Shown here: positions 12,228 through 25,600 of the stretch, piece after piece
How the letters are laid out: each line of letters starts with the position of its first letter
Numbering within the stretch: position 1 is the stretch's first letter
Source of the DNA: Wolfiporia cocos
Taxonomy: Eukaryota > Basidiomycota > Agaricomycetes > Polyporales > Phaeolaceae
Reading direction: 5' to 3'
Assembly: GCA_029448655.1 (NCBI GenBank)
Contig: JACCLO010000004.1
Location: 2,170,001-2,234,000 of the forward strand
Length of the DNA stretch: 64,000 bases
Notes under the pieces: model-generated
The model's input: the letters and a program-made list of their open reading frames with translations, nothing else
What the model was told of the DNA's origin: nothing
Database searches by the model: none
Translations under genes and position numbers: made by a program

Positions 12228-13020
12228 TTAGGATGAAGCCCCGCCTTTCGGTTTTGTTTTTGCATGCGGCTTCCTCGCTGCACTCGGGTTGCCTCCTGCC
12301 GCGGCAACAGTGCTTGCTGGCCCCTTGGCATTCCTTCGTTTTTTGGCGGGCCTGATGATCTCGTCGACGCCATCGCCAACAGTGATGACCACGCTGAGCG
12401 TTGACTTGCCTCGCGTATTGATGGTTATGTCTTCGTCATCATCCTCTGGAATCACTTCATCTACAACCTCGGTAGTACCCGTGCAGATCTCTGTGTGGAC
12501 CTCTTCAGGAGGAAACGGAAGGATTGATGGGAGCGACACAGCCAGCTGCATGAGGTGCGGGATGGCAGCACCCATGGCGGTGAGGTGCAGGGATTTGTAA
12601 CTGAAAGGTGTAGATTAACTCAAGGAGATCACGGCACAACCTGGATCTGACATACCCGTCGCTAATGAAGATATCTTTGCATCGTCTGAGGTATGCACCT
12701 AGCGGAACTTTACGGCTAACGCAGATATAGTTCCTGCCCTCCGTGTGTGCCGAGCGTGGCCCTGTGGCGGAGACAGACGTAGGCACTGTGGGGAAGGGGC
12801 GCGGCGGAATAAGCTTGCGGATTGTGTGATGTGGCTTCGACGGGCCTGCACGCGCGTCGACGCGCGAATTTGACGCGTTTTCCGGGTCCACATCCTTTCC
12901 TTTCCTCTTCCCCTCGGAGAGTGTCCGCGTTCCTCCCTTTCCATCTTCATTTCCGACGCGTTCATCAGGGTCGGCACTGACAACTGCCGCGATCGTTTTG
13001 GGATTTCTCTGAGGGCTCAT
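12228..13020 (-). CDS. POP7: RNase P/MRP subunit Pop7 (Rpp20)-like, Alba superfamily
   Basis: Two exons (13020-12656 and 12600-12228) join in frame through a 55-bp intron to 245 aa. The middle, about residues 90-165, resembles the Rpp20/Pop7 Alba fold: NYICVSRKVPLGAYLRRC, then after the splice IFISDGYKSLHLTAMGAAI and a run of helices. The family binds the P3 RNA domain of RNase P and RNase MRP as a dimer with Pop6/Rpp25. The N-terminal 85 residues are basic and low complexity. The C-terminus is an acidic patch (EDDDEDITI) followed by a lysine/alanine-rich nuclear-type tail. These extensions make it longer than yeast Pop7 (140 aa), as is common in basidiomycetes. It could be another Alba-domain protein, but the splice-joined core fits Pop7 best. 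Confidence 0.75.
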
Positions 13021-13356
13021 GGTTGGAAGCTGCTACACGTTGCCGCACGCAAGAGCTATAGATGAGGTGAAATCAACAAGGTCAAGATGCGTGGTGGCCG
13101 GTGATGAAAATGTGGATTGGCACCGTCAGCGTGTCTGATGAGGATGAGCCTCGAGGACTTATATCGGCGTCATATATGTGGAAAACAATGCAAAAACTCA
13201 AGTTAGGTTTTCGGTAACTTACGGCGCGCCGATCTACTTAGTCCAAAAATTTGGCGGCGGTGCACACTGCTCTTCTCCCTCATCCACCGCCTTTCTGGCA
13301 TTTGCCTGTAGCATAGTCCTCCGAGAGCGAGCACGAATCCCGTGCAATCCTCCAAA
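13021..13356. promoter_or_regulatory. Shared divergent promoter region Pop7-like / eRF1
   Basis: The two genes are transcribed away from each other from this 336-bp gap, which must hold both promoters. A pyrimidine-rich stretch (13268-13290) lies ahead of the eRF1 start. I see no clear TATA box. Confidence 0.5.
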
Positions 13357-14929
13357 ATGAGTCAGGACGTGGCAGAGCAGAACATTCAGATGTGGAAGGT
13401 CAAGAAGCTCATCAAGAGCCTTGACGCTGCCCGAGGGTGCGCCCCCTCATGTTCACTGATGTGAGAGCGCAGGGCTCATCGGACATCCAGGGCGGGCACT
13501 TCCATGATTTCGTTGATCATCCCCCCCAAGGTGCGCGGGATACCGTGCGATCTCAATGCGATCGCCTGACATTGGCCATAGGACCAAATCTCTCGAGTAT
13601 CCGCCATGTTGACGCAGGAGTACGGTACCGCTTCCAACATCAAGTCCCGTGTCAACCGTCTTTCCGTGCTGGCCGCCATTACTAGTACTCAACAGCGTCT
13701 CAAGTTGTACAACCGTGTTCCGCCCAATGGTCTCGTGCTCTTCGTCGGCACCATCCTGACGGACGAGGGCAAGGAAAAGAAAGTGTCCTTTGACTTCGAG
13801 CCACACAAGCCCATCAACACGTGCGTGGTGTCGTCGCTCTCACTATTGCATTCTGCTCAATGAGCGATATAGGTCGCTCTACCTCTGTGACAACAAGTTC
13901 CACACCGAAGCGCTGCAGGAGCTGCTCGAATCCGACTCCAAGTTCGGCTTCATCGTCATGGACGGTAACGGTACCCTCTTCGGTACTGTCGCCGGCAACA
14001 CGCGCGAGGTCATCCACAAGTTCACTGTCGACCTGCCTAAGAAGCACGGCCGTGGTGGTCAATCCGCCCTGCGTTTCGCGCGTCTGCGTGACGAGAAGCG
14101 CCACAACTACGTGCGCAAGGTTGCAGAGTTGGCTGTGCAGCACTTCATTACCAACGACAAAGTGAACGTCACGGGTCTCGTCCTTGCCGGTAGCGCGGAC
14201 TTCAAGACCGAGCTGAGTCAGAGTGACATGTTCGATCTGCGGCTGGCGGCCAAGGTCATCAAGGTGGTCGACGTCAGTTACGGTGGTGAGAACGGTTTCA
14301 ACCAGGTATGTCCACTTGATTCATGCAATGTTATTTGAGCTCACCTCTTCTCAAGGCTATTGAGCTCGCTGCCGAATCTCTTGCGAACGTCAAGTTCGTG
14401 CAAGAGAAGAGGCTTATTCAGAAGTACTTCGACGAGATTAGCCTGGACACCGGCAAGTACTGCTTCGGTATCGAAGATACCCTCAAGGCGCTCGAGCTCG
14501 GTGCCGTGGAGACGCTCGTCGTTTGGGAGAACCTCGACATTACCCGCTACGTTCTCCGGAATGCCGCCGGAGGTACGCCACTTTTACACCCGTATCTGCG
14601 CATTCACTCACATCGCCGTAGAGGAAATTGTTGTTCACGCTAACAAAGAGCAAGAGAAGGACAACGAAAAGTTCATCGACAAGTCGACGGGCAAAGAGAT
14701 GGAGCAGGTGTGCGACCCGCAGTCGCTACTCGAGTGGTTCGCGGAGAAGTACAGGGAGTTCGGCGCAAACCTCGAGTTTGTCACGAACCGCTCCCAGGAG
14801 GGCGCACAGTTCGTCAAGGGCTTCGGTGGCATCGGCGGCCTGCTCCGCTACAAGGTTGACTTCACGAACCTTGCGAGCATCGACGACGAAGATGAGGACG
14901 AGTTTATGAGCGACGACGAGGGCGTCTGA
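13357..14929 (+). CDS. SUP45: Eukaryotic peptide chain release factor 1 (eRF1)
   Basis: eRF1 recognises all three stop codons in the ribosomal A site and triggers peptide release, working with eRF3. Six exons (13357-13436, 13491-13530, 13582-13820, 13873-14305, 14356-14572, 14622-14929) join in frame to 438 aa, matching the 437 aa of yeast and human. Domain 1 holds the stop-codon reader motifs GTASNIKS (exon 3) and YLCDNKF (exon 4). Domain 2 holds the catalytic GGQ in [17 protein letters not shown]. Domain 3 ends with the acidic [17 protein letters not shown] that binds eRF3. The second exon is only 40 bp and supplies [12 protein letters not shown]. No unusual residue is seen at the motif positions, so the standard genetic code is expected. 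Confidence 0.97.
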
Positions 14930-15536
14930 CTTATGTGGTGGCTCCAATGCGGAGCCCTACTCGGCTGGGGCACGCCGGGTGGGGCGGGGGGCAGGGGAAC
15001 GGGGGCGGAGTTGGAGTTGGGGTCAGGGACGGGGACAAGGCCAGAGGTGGTGGTGGTGGTGGGACGTGATGAGGTTATGGCTGAGTGGATGCAGGTCCGA
15101 CGAGGTGGCGAGAAGAGCAAGCGATTCACACACACAGAGCAGTTCCATGGAGATGAGAGGCATCGTTGCGAGTGCAGATGGTGGGCGCGGTGGGTACGGA
15201 ACGTCCCTAGCCAGGGTGGCGCAGTCAGTATCATAATATACTGATGTGGCGCACGTCGCATTCAAAGGTGTGTTGAATCCCTTCTGTTCCAGCTTTTTGT
15301 TAACTCTCTTTAATCCGCAGAAATTGCAGACACCGCTTCTATGTATTCCCTTCCATGATTATCTCCACCGTTGCTTTCGTTGCTGATCGCTTTTGTACAC
15401 GTCATGACAATTTACGACCGTTTGATGTTCACTGTGTGCCTGATCCAGCCATTAAGATGTTCTACATTGTACAGGTGTCGTTAGTTGTGTTCAGCAATAT
15501 TGCGGTGGTGAGTCCGCGCCGAGGATTTCGAACGGG
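14930..15536. other. Intergenic between convergent eRF1 and Plp2-like genes
   Basis: The eRF1 3' flank has a long purine/G-rich run (about 14965-15060, including GGTGGTGGTGGTGG). No coding region is supported. Confidence 0.6.
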
Positions 15537-16503
15537 TCATAGGTCAAAGTCCGAGTCCGAATCGTCATCTTTCTGTGACCCTCGAATATTCGATGTCCGG
15601 CCGTTTGTCCTCGTACCGGCAGAGCGCATACGCGACGAAGGCTCGTCATCAGTATCGTCATCTTCATCGTCTGAGCTGCCTCGCCGTTGGTCGCGCTCCT
15701 CCTTTGTCGGCGGGCGAACTTGGGGAACAATGGCACCGGCGAGAATGAGGATGGCTTCCAGCTCTGGAGCACATCAAATCAGGATACGCCCGGCGGAGTC
15801 TGATTTCACTAACGTACCTTCGAGCCTGCGCTCTCGATCTGCCCCCCAGGCAACGACCTGGTTCAAAATCTGACCTTTGCGGTAGATGATGAGCATCGGT
15901 ATCCGGGAGTCTGGGAGGTCCGGGATGCACTTGTCGCCGACAATGGACACGAATTTACTATCAGGATAGCGCTGCGCGAGTGTGTGGATGTGCTCGAACG
16001 TGCGATCGCTGCGAGGAATACTACACCCGCAGCGTCAGCAGCATATATACGCACGACTTGCGACGCGACTCACCCATCCTTATACAGGAAGCACACCACT
16101 CCTGTTCCATGTCCCTCCGGGTTGCCATCCGGGTTCACCTTGCTCGCCTCTGTGACCTCCCTCGTGTAGTCGTCTCTCCCAATTGGGTACACCCTCCCAA
16201 AGCGCGCCCTCTCCTGGCGGCGCAGCTCCGCCATCCGCTGCCTGCGGAACGCCTCGATCGCACGCTCGGTCTCGTCATCCTTCGCGTCCTCGCCAAGCTC
16301 GCGCAGCTCGTCGAGCGTGAGGTCCTCGAGTGTCTCTTCGAGCGCTGGCGGCGGCGGCGGCGAGGGCGTGCGCGGTTCGGGCTCCTTGGGCGGGAGGATG
16401 CCGTGCTTGCGGAGGGCGTCGTTGCTGCAGGCGCGTTGGAAGTGCGTCCGGGATGGACGGGGGCTGCTTACAATTCTGTGTCTTCGTTGGGATTGACTGC
16501 CAT
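15537..16503 (-). CDS. PLP2: Phosducin-like protein, Plp2/PDCL3 subfamily
   Basis: Four exons (16503-16472, 16424-16074, 16020-15818, 15763-15537) join in frame to 270 aa. The N-terminus MAVNPNEDTEFNDALRKHG followed by ILPPKE is the hallmark of subfamily II phosducin-like proteins. A proline-rich and acidic helix region comes next (LEDLTLDELREL). The C-terminal half is the thioredoxin-like fold: CFLYKDGIPRSDR, then KFVSIVGDKCIPDLPDSRIP and MLIIYRKGQI. The tail is acidic (SDDEDDDTDDEPSS ... DSDSDFDL). In yeast, Plp2 is an essential cofactor of the CCT chaperonin in actin and tubulin folding; the same cytosolic role is likely here. The start exon is only 32 bp and would be missed by open-frame searches, which instead run upstream through the intron. 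Confidence 0.88.
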
Positions 16504-17783
16504 CGCTGAGAGTGCTATGAAACGTCAATTAATAGCTTGAGAGTAGATGGGAGTATGTAGCTGCGCAGCTCGAAAGTGTGCTTGCCAAAACGGGACCGCG
16601 GGATATTTGGCGCTTGCTCGCTTTGTGGCGCTGATCTCACGAAGGCATTTACAGGCATAGCTCATATACTCAATTGGCGGCACCGAGAGCTATCAAAGGT
16701 CTCATATATCTCCCAATGCCTCTACGAACACCACACCGCACTCGTACTCTAGTAACAACACAAGCTATCAGATTTGTCCGAGGTTCCTACCCGAATTCCT
16801 GACAAAACGTCCTGACAATCGCGGTAGTGCAATTTCGATATTCGACTGACGCCATCGTCTGAGCTCGTAGACGTCTTGTTCTCGTGACTTGTTGTAGCTG
16901 GCAAACGGAATAATCCATGCTGCTGCATGTTCACATGCGCTCACAGTCGGCCCGAGTGCAAATCCATGGGTCATAGCAGGCTGTAGCTGATCTAGAGGCG
17001 AAGGCGTAGCCGCAATCTCCCGAAGCAGCTTTCTACTTCTGCGTGGAGCCGCGAACTACTGCCCCATTTATCTTTTTTAATCAGAAAGGCAGCTGCCAGC
17101 ATTTGCGACGCGGAGGCGATTTGGTATGTTATAGCCACTACTTGGACCCATATGCTGAGGCTGCTAGCGTATTAACTCGACGTCACATCATCGGCACAGA
17201 CTCTCTGGGCTTTTGGATGCTCGGGTAGAGAACCGCTCGTAACAGGGTGGATCTGCCTCCCTTTTCTCACTACCCGCCAACGCCACAAGGTTTTCATTCC
17301 GACACTTATTCTACCGACGTTCTGCCAGGAGTCACCGGCGCGTCGTGGCGTCTGTCAATAGCACTACTGGCTATGGTCAGTTTAGCTCATCAGACCTTAT
17401 GTTGTACTGCCTTCTGTGGCCTTTCTCTATTCGGCCTATACTCGGTACATTTTAGCAGAAAGGAGGTAAGCATGCGGCTCCACGGCCAAGCCCGTAGTGC
17501 GGTGTGTGCAATATCCATCTTCGTATGCTCCGTGTATCCTGATAGATAGCTTACATGTGAAGGCCGAGCAATTGTACACACGGACTTTGTCCTATTCCCA
17601 CCGTCCGTACCTGGTGAATGCACCTTGCGTATCTGTGTTAATTCTGTCTTGGAACTACATGCGGCCTGCGATAGAGACCCAGAGCGTCACTCGCACACTT
17701 ATGAATCAGCTGGTCGTCCGACCCCTCCGACCCAGCTGTGCTCACCTTGGTACGACTCTGCCACCTAGTCGCGCCAGCTCGTC
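16504..17783. other. Intergenic 1.3 kb, divergent promoters of Plp2-like and OPT genes
   Basis: Small frames are present on both strands but none shows splice continuity or a recognisable family. I detect no repeat shared with the rest of the window. Confidence 0.55.
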
Positions 17784-20700
17784 ATGACCCGCTTGGATCC
17801 CGAGCTCGCGCCCCTCGAAGCGCGCGATGCTGCTAGCATCATAGATCAGCTAACTCATGGTGATAACGAGAAGGTTGAGTATTCCTCTGACGAGGGACAG
17901 AAGCTCGAGAAGCGTGTGTCCTCGTCGAACGGCACCGTCGATATTGTTGAGGTTGACGAGAAGCTATACGACGAACATGGACGCGAGAAGGTCCTCGAGA
18001 CTGCCGAGGACTTCAGCAGAGCGCTGGTTAGCAGCGACGATGACCCCAGCCTCATTATCCACACCTTCCGCATGTGGTTTACCGGTGTTGGTCTCGCCGT
18101 GTTCGGTGCTGTCCTTGGGATGCTCTTCGTTAGTGCATACACTGTATATACGACAAAACATCGTGCTCATCCCACTTGATACAGCAATTTCGTCCGCAGG
18201 TTATCACCGTCTCTGCGCTTTTCCTGCAGCTGCTTGCGTACATGATCGGTAAATTCTGGGAGGCCGTGATTCCTGGTCCTGGAAGTCGTTTCCACCGAGG
18301 GAACTGGTTCTGGAATTTCCTGAATCCTGGTCCATTCAGTGAGTCGACTCCACAATAAACGCAGTCTGACGTCTAATCACTTCCGGATATTCCAGACATT
18401 AAGGAACATGTTGCAGCTCAAATTCTGGCAAACACTGCTGCGTATGTAGCTGATCTCCGGGTTACCTTTGAGCCGATCTTATTGTATCATCACACCAGAA
18501 CCGCCGCCCTCGCGTGCTTCGTTTTTGCATCCGATGACTTATTCTACGGTATCACGGTAAACGTGAGTGTGCAGCGGCGTTGAACGGGTACCGTGAGTCT
18601 AACCCCTGCTGCTCGCTTGATAGCCGGGAAATGCTATCTTCACCCTGCTTGCCTCTCAGCTCATCGGATATGGATTCGCGGGGATGTTCAGTACGTAGCC
18701 TCTGTAGCTGCCGACTGGATAGGACTTGATGTTGATGTATTCTATAGGGGCATTCCTTGTGTATCCGACCATTATGTTGTATCCGCAGACTCTGATCTAC
18801 GTCAATCTGTTTGATGTGCTTCATCGGTCCAAGGGAGAGATGCTACAGGGAAAGAGGTAGCGAGCTATACTACCTCAAAAGTCGAGTTATACTCAATCCT
18901 TGTTGTCAGATTCCGGTTCTTCTGGATCATGACTGCAGTAATGTGAGTCATGATATTTCTGCTAGAATACAGTATCTAATTGTATGAACACAGTTTCGTC
19001 TACGAGGTGAGCTGTTGCAAGTATGACCTTGGACTTACCTCACAATATTCGCTGCTGACTTGAACAGTGGTTCCCCGAGGTGCGCCTTTATTCTATATTT
19101 AACGGCAAAAGAGCTCACACAACACAGTGGATCGCGCCACTTCTCGGTTCTTTCAATATCGTGTGCCTGAGTGCACGGAATTCAAATTGGGTGTCCTACA
19201 TTTTCGGCGGCGCGGAAGGAAACGAGGGTATGGGTCTCATGGGATTCGGACTGGATTGGGCCAGTGCGTGATTAAGCCTCATAATGTATGAATATCACGC
19301 AACATCTAATATTTGTAGACATCACGAGCGCGCCGTTCTACCAGCCGCTTGCCACGCAGATCTCTAGTATGTCACCTGTTGTGTATTTTCCAAGATTAGA
19401 TGGACTCACGCGCTATGAAGTATATGTTGGCTGGGCAATTAACTACTTCTTGCTTCCAGCCATCTTCGCTACAAATGTCTGGTGAGCACGACATTTTGCC
19501 CGATGAGCAAAAACAAACATTCTGACTATACCTGTAGGCATTCACAGAATTTCCCGTTCATCTCACAGGTACGCCATTAGTACATGGTGTGTTAGTGCTC
19601 CTGATGCGATGACGTTCTTGCGACCCTGCAGAACCTGTAAGTAATCGAAGATCGCTGATATTTGATTTCTTCTGATTCAGTGTGCGCTATATATAGGTTC
19701 TGTAAGTGCGATGGCCCACATTTACCCGCAAGTCAGTGACGATGATGGTTTTCTGCAGTCCAGAACGGGACAATATACGACCAGACCCTTATCCTCACCG
19801 CGTAGGTCCCATCGGATAGTAGAATGATCTGAGGTGACCTCATCACCATGGCTATATAGCGACCAGAGCCTGAACAAGACAGCGTACGAGCTCGTTGGAC
19901 AGCCATGGCAAAGTGGATCTACTGTGGTGCGTCCCTGTTTCTGCGCTACTCTAGGGACATCGTGTTGACATCTACACTGGTATAAGATCTATAACCTCGG
20001 AGTCAATCTGTCTATTGGCGCAACATTTGTACATATTGGTCTCTGGCATGGGAAGGAGGTGCGTGATGTGCCCATGGCATATCAGATCGTGATCTGATGG
20101 ACTGCGGATTAGCTATGGGCCACCTTCATGGACTAGTACGTCGCACGACCGGTGGTCGGAGCTATAGCTAAATCCTGATATGTAGCATCAAGGGAATCCC
20201 ATCAGGCGACTTGCACTACAAGAAGATGCATGTGGGCATCGATCTAATCGAGATTTAGGACTTTAACTAATGATTCGATCCCCGTAGATTTATAAAGAGG
20301 GTAAGCTGTATTACTGCGAGATGAAGGTTTGCCTCATTGTCGAATTGTTCAGTACCTCTGTGGTGGTATGGTCTCATTACGCTCGGAGGTGCGCTATTTG
20401 AGTACATATGAGCTCTGTGCAGCTGATATAGCGTTTCCAAAAGCGTTCATTACCGCAAGTATGTGGGCGTGCTTCCTATAAAATCACTGTCCTCACTTCC
20501 TATGTCAGTGGTCTGCGCCTACACTGAGCACTCCGGGTGCGTATCACTCATGTCTACTCGTCACATAATCTGATGATATGTGGCTTATTTAGTCTCCCAT
20601 GGTGGGCCTTGATCATCGCACTTCTGTTTGCGGCCATGATCCTGCCATTTTATGGTGCAATGTGGGCTGTCTCGGCGTGAGTATCTCTATTTCCCCGAAT

Positions 20701-22230
20701 TATCGAGATATACACAACATATTCCGGCATTGTTAGATGGACCCCTGGTATCACGAACCTCTTCCAAATATTCGCGTCGGCTTTAGTTCCTGGGTCTTCC
20801 CAAGCGAACATGGTAATGTTCTTTAAGATTCTGGCGATCGAATACGTTGCTTACATCGTTCATCCAGTACTTCGAGCTGTACTCTAGTCAATCACTCACC
20901 CAGGCCGCAAGCATGCTGGGCGACCTTAAGTTAGGCCAGTATACAAAGCGTCAGTCGATTCTATGCTTAACGGACTAGTACGTACTGACTTGACCCGTGT
21001 CAGTTCCACCTAGGGTGAGCAACGGCCAGAACATTCAAGGCTTGATTAGTCAGCTCACTCTCACTCTACATTTAGGTTACGTTTGCCGTGCAGATAGCGG
21101 GAACAGTGATCGGCGCCCTGCTCAATTGTGAGCGTATCAGAAAGCATACGAGCGCAGCACTGACTTCCTCGTTATCGCAGACGTCATCATGCAGACCGTT
21201 GTGAAGAATGAGCGGACTATTCTGGTGCGTTGAGCATACACGATCGACCGAAGCGTGTGTCAGGCTGACTGTTTCATATCGCAGCTGAGTAACGAGGGTA
21301 CCCGTGTGTGGAGCGGACAGCAGATACAATCGTACAATGCCAATGGTATGCAGCTGTTCTCAGGTATTTTGGTACTCGTCTGACAGATTACAGCTGTCCT
21401 ATGGGGCGCACTGGGCAAGGAGATCTGTACGTAGATGTAAGCATATTCCGAGCCATGCCTGACATCGGGATTTTAGACGGACCTTCAGGACCATACTTCA
21501 TTGTCCCTCTCGGCATTGTTATTGGCCTTGCACTGCCGATCCTTCCATGGTACTTGTACAAGAGATACAAATGGTCATGGCTATTGCACGTGAACACAGC
21601 AGTGCTAGCAGGTACATCTCTTGCCCCTGGACATATCGGAATTCGTCACGTCTGACATAATTATATCAGCGTCTATTGGCGATCTTGCGGGCGGCACGAA
21701 TGGCTACATTAATACCTGGATGGCCATTGGGCTGACCTCCCACTTCTACATTCGGAAATATCGTGCCGGCTGGTTCAGGAAATACAACGTAAGCAATCTT
21801 CTCAATGTCGCGCAGCTGAACTTGCTGAACGATCCCTCCGTTTCATAGTATCTGTTCGGCGCTGCTGTAGATGGAGTGAGGATCATGAATCGTACAATCT
21901 GAAGGGTAACTGACATCGATGCACAGGGTTCTCAGATATTCGTATTCATATTTTCGGTGAGAAATGGCCTGTATTTGAAAATGCAGGGACTAAACAGTAT
22001 CCCTCTCGATAGTTCGCTCTGGCAGGAGCTGGTGGTGTGACGGTCGCCTTCCCCACGTGAGTTATCTCGCCCCGATGTTGATGGGAGCAAAAGCTAAACA
22101 TGAGCTTGATAGGTGGGCCTTGAATCCTGTCGGCAATGCGGTAAGAGTGGTTCCTGGTAGCTGGTGTTTAACAACCTAATCCACATACGTCGGTTAGGAT
22201 TACTGCAAGGTGACCACACAGGAAGGCTGA
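17784..22230 (+). CDS. OPT-family oligopeptide transporter
   Basis: This is a proton-coupled small-peptide (or glutathione-like) transporter of the plasma or internal membrane. ATG 17784 opens a 115-codon first exon with a charged cytosolic N-terminus. The gene then breaks into roughly 25-30 short exons (18200-18338, 18396-18441 and so on, several under 30 bp), ending with GNADYCKVTTQEG and TGA at 22228-22230. Family signatures are in place: NPGPFNIKEHV, GFAGMFR, EWFPEWIAPLLGSFN, YEHSG-type EHSGLPWW, and KLPPRVTFAVQ, a variant of the OPT KIPPR motif. The final part has repeated membrane helices (YFIVPLGIVIGLALPILPW) and AFPTWALNPVGNADYCK. I did not verify every micro-exon boundary, so length (about 750-800 aa) is approximate. 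No stop or frame break was noticed. Substrate is unknown. Confidence 0.9.
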
Positions 22231-22659
22231 TTATCGATATCGGGTGGCGGAGAGCACAGTTCGGAAGTTCGCTGAGCTTCCTCCACAGAGACCGGACCGT
22301 GTAGACCACCTCGCCGCTTGTAACGTTACCTGTATAATGTTCAACAGTATGTTGTAGATGTTAGCCGTACATAGATATGTCTCCGGGTGAGACGTACATG
22401 CCCGATCAGAAGGTGGCATCACGTTCTCAAGCCACACAAATGGGCGCTTACATGGCGCTCAGTTCCCGATGTTTCGGCGGCGCTTTTGTGCTAACTCCGC
22501 GCACCGCCTTCTTCCTTTACACTTTTTGCTTGACACGAACGCTTTCGGACGCATAGGCCTTCGCGGCCAGCACGCAGCTCTGCGCGTATGAAGTACTGCG
22601 ACCCCTCAAGCTCCTTCTTTGTGTACTCTGTACTCTAGTACCCCGCCACTCTGCCAAGG
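22231..22659. promoter_or_regulatory. Upstream region of the dicer-like gene
   Basis: The 430-bp gap between the OPT stop and the dicer start includes a pyrimidine-rich stretch (22500-22530) before the start codon. No specific element is recognised. Confidence 0.4.
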
Positions 22660-25600
22660 ATGACGATCAACCTCAATGAGGTGAGCGAAATACTACTGCC
22701 ACGGCGGTACCAGGAGGAGATCTTCTCGCGCGCGCGTCGGAGCAACGTGATCGCTGCCCTCGACACGGGCAGCGGTAAGACATATATTAGCACGTTGCTC
22801 ATCCGATGGATCACTACCAAAGACTCGAGCGCGGGCAAGATCATCGTTTTCCTGGTACCGAAGGTGGCACTAGTCGAGCAGCAAGGCGACTTCATCGCGC
22901 GGCAGACCCCGCTGAGGGTCAGCAAGTGCTGTGGCGCGACTGCCGTCGATTTAGCAGACCGAACGGGGTGGAAGAAGGAGCTTGAGGGGTCGGACGTGCT
23001 TGTCATGACGGGTGAGTCCCTTCTTTCCGTCGATTATCGCCTCCCACCTTATTGGCCGGTGCCCGTTTGCATACCGTTGTGGCGATCCCACCGTGGGGAG
23101 GCCGCGCGCATTGTGTAGCCTCGAGAGGCTTCATAGCGAACCTCATCTGTAGATGTTCCTGCAATGCGGCTGCGCTACGGTCTCGATGATATTAATTTGA
23201 CATCTGATCATTGCATCTCAGGATTTGTCAGCATTGAATGAATTAGGATTACAATGCAATATGAAAAGCTAATGCCCATGAAAGCCTCGCGATTTCGAGG
23301 CTTCATGAGCATTTGTCTTTCATATTGCATAGTGACTCTTTGCATTACCCTTGTTATGTCTTGTACTGATCTATTTCTGGTAAACTATCCACGAGGTTAA
23401 CGGCGGCAGGGGATGTGGCTTCCCGTGCTCCTTGCTGGGGTGCACGCAGAGTCGTTATTACCAGTAGACATGTCAATGATGCCATTGTCATCACTCTTTT
23501 GTATCTGACCTCTCGTCATTGCGTCTCAGAACCATGCTGGATCCAATATTTGTTGGGTGCTGCGTGATCCTGGGCGCGACACTGAGGCTCGCCCGGCAGT
23601 GACTCATCATACGATGGCATAATCTCGAGAGGTTGAGATATTGCTGACCCATAAGCAACTTGAGGAAACGGAGACTATGTACTAACTTTCCCATCAGCGC
23701 AAATTTTCCTGAATATCCTGACTCATTCTCATTGGAGCCTTGACAAGGTATTTACGAATGCTGTTGCTTCGACATCTTCAACTCATACACTTCAGGTGTC
23801 CCTTATGGTATTTGATGAATGTCATCACACACGAAAGAACCACGCGTATAATGGAATTATGCGCGAATACTTCCAATTGCCGGCCTGCAAACGCCCGAAA
23901 GTCTTCGGCATGACCGCCTCACCCATCTGGAATCCCAAGGACGCGGTACAATCACTTGCAACACTCGAAACGAATCTTGATGCCAAGGTTATTGCTGTGC
24001 GGGAGCACGTCAGTGAACTGCTCGATCACTCCCCAAGACCCGAGGAGGTATGTTTCTTGTTGCTTGCTGCAAATTCGCCTCACCGTCTCCCAGGAAGTGC
24101 ACGAATACCCAGCACCCCTTGACTCCTACCCAGCATATCCGCCCCAGACACTATGGGTGCGCCTCAATCTCATGGGCCTACCTCCTACGGCCGATATCCC
24201 CGTCGACAAGATTCGCACGCGATATGAAGTGACTTATGCCAGCCTCGGGCCATATGGGGCCGAATTATACCTGTATAACGACATCAAGCAGCGCGTCACG
24301 CAGATTGTAAACCAATACAGCAACAATGAGCTCGAGCTATTCACTATCAACTTCGACGGTCCAGAAATCCCTCGCATGCCTATGATCGAGCTCCCCCCTC
24401 ATATCGAGGACCTGCAAGATGCACTGACAGAATACAAATCTCTATTTGAGGACGAGAAGAATCCAGATATCGTGCCGATTACAGTGCACTTGAGATGGTG
24501 TTCGCCGAAAGTGCGCGCGCTGATTGACATTCTCTTTGCGCATTATACGGCCGATTTTCAAGGCATCGTCTTCGTCGAGCAGCGGCACGTCGCAGCGTGC
24601 CTCTCGATGATGCTGCCGCGGGTACCGCAGCTGAGCCACCTCATTCGTAGCGGGCAGCTCATTGGGCACGGCGCAACGACGCTGGCCAAGTCGCAAGTGC
24701 GCGGAATGGCACTGCGTACGCAGCAGGACATCGTGCGGCTCTTCCGCGAAAAGCAGATCAATCTCCGTATGTGCTCTTGATCGGTGTGCGATGCGCCGCC
24801 GGTGATCGCTGATCTGTGGGTCCACAGTGATCGCAACCTCGGTTGCAGAGGAAGGTCTCGACTTCCCCGTGAGTTCAGAAGCTGCCTACGCCACGCGTTG
24901 ATGCTCACCTCTTCCAGGCATGCGACCTCGTCGTGAGGTTCGATCCACTCCAGCATATGGTTGGGTACCTCCAATCCCGCGGCCGTGCACGCCACAAGAC
25001 GTCCAAATTCATCGTCATGGTCCAGCAGGGCCACCTCACTCACATAGAACGATATCGAGCGTTCTATGAGAGTGAACCTCAGCTGCGTCGGGTATACCAG
25101 ACGCGCGACGCAGAGGATGGACAGACGATCAACGAGGACGACGAGAAGGAGGAGAAAGACCACCCCGCCGACCTTGCAGAAAGGGAACGCTATGTCGTCC
25201 CTAAGACCGGAGCCGTATTGACGTATAACAGCGCGATTGGCCTGCTCAATCACCTATGTTCACTCATCCCTCATGACAAATTTACGCCAATGCATCTACC
25301 ACGGTATTCTGGTGACTTTGTGTCAACGCTACAGCTTCCCTCATCTCTACCACTGCCGCACAGAGACCTCATCTACATCGGCCCAGAAAAACGCTCAAAG
25401 AAGGAAGCGAAGCGTGCGGTCGCTTTCAAGGCGGTGGTGCGGCTCCATGCTCTCGGTGTTTTCGACGACTTCTTGCTGCCTGCTCAAAGCGGACCTGGAG
25501 GCTACGAAGATGCCGATGGAAGATCTATCCGAGATCTTTCTAAGATTCCAGACACATTACAGGTGCAAGTATGCGATCCCTGGACACGCGGTGCTAAGCA

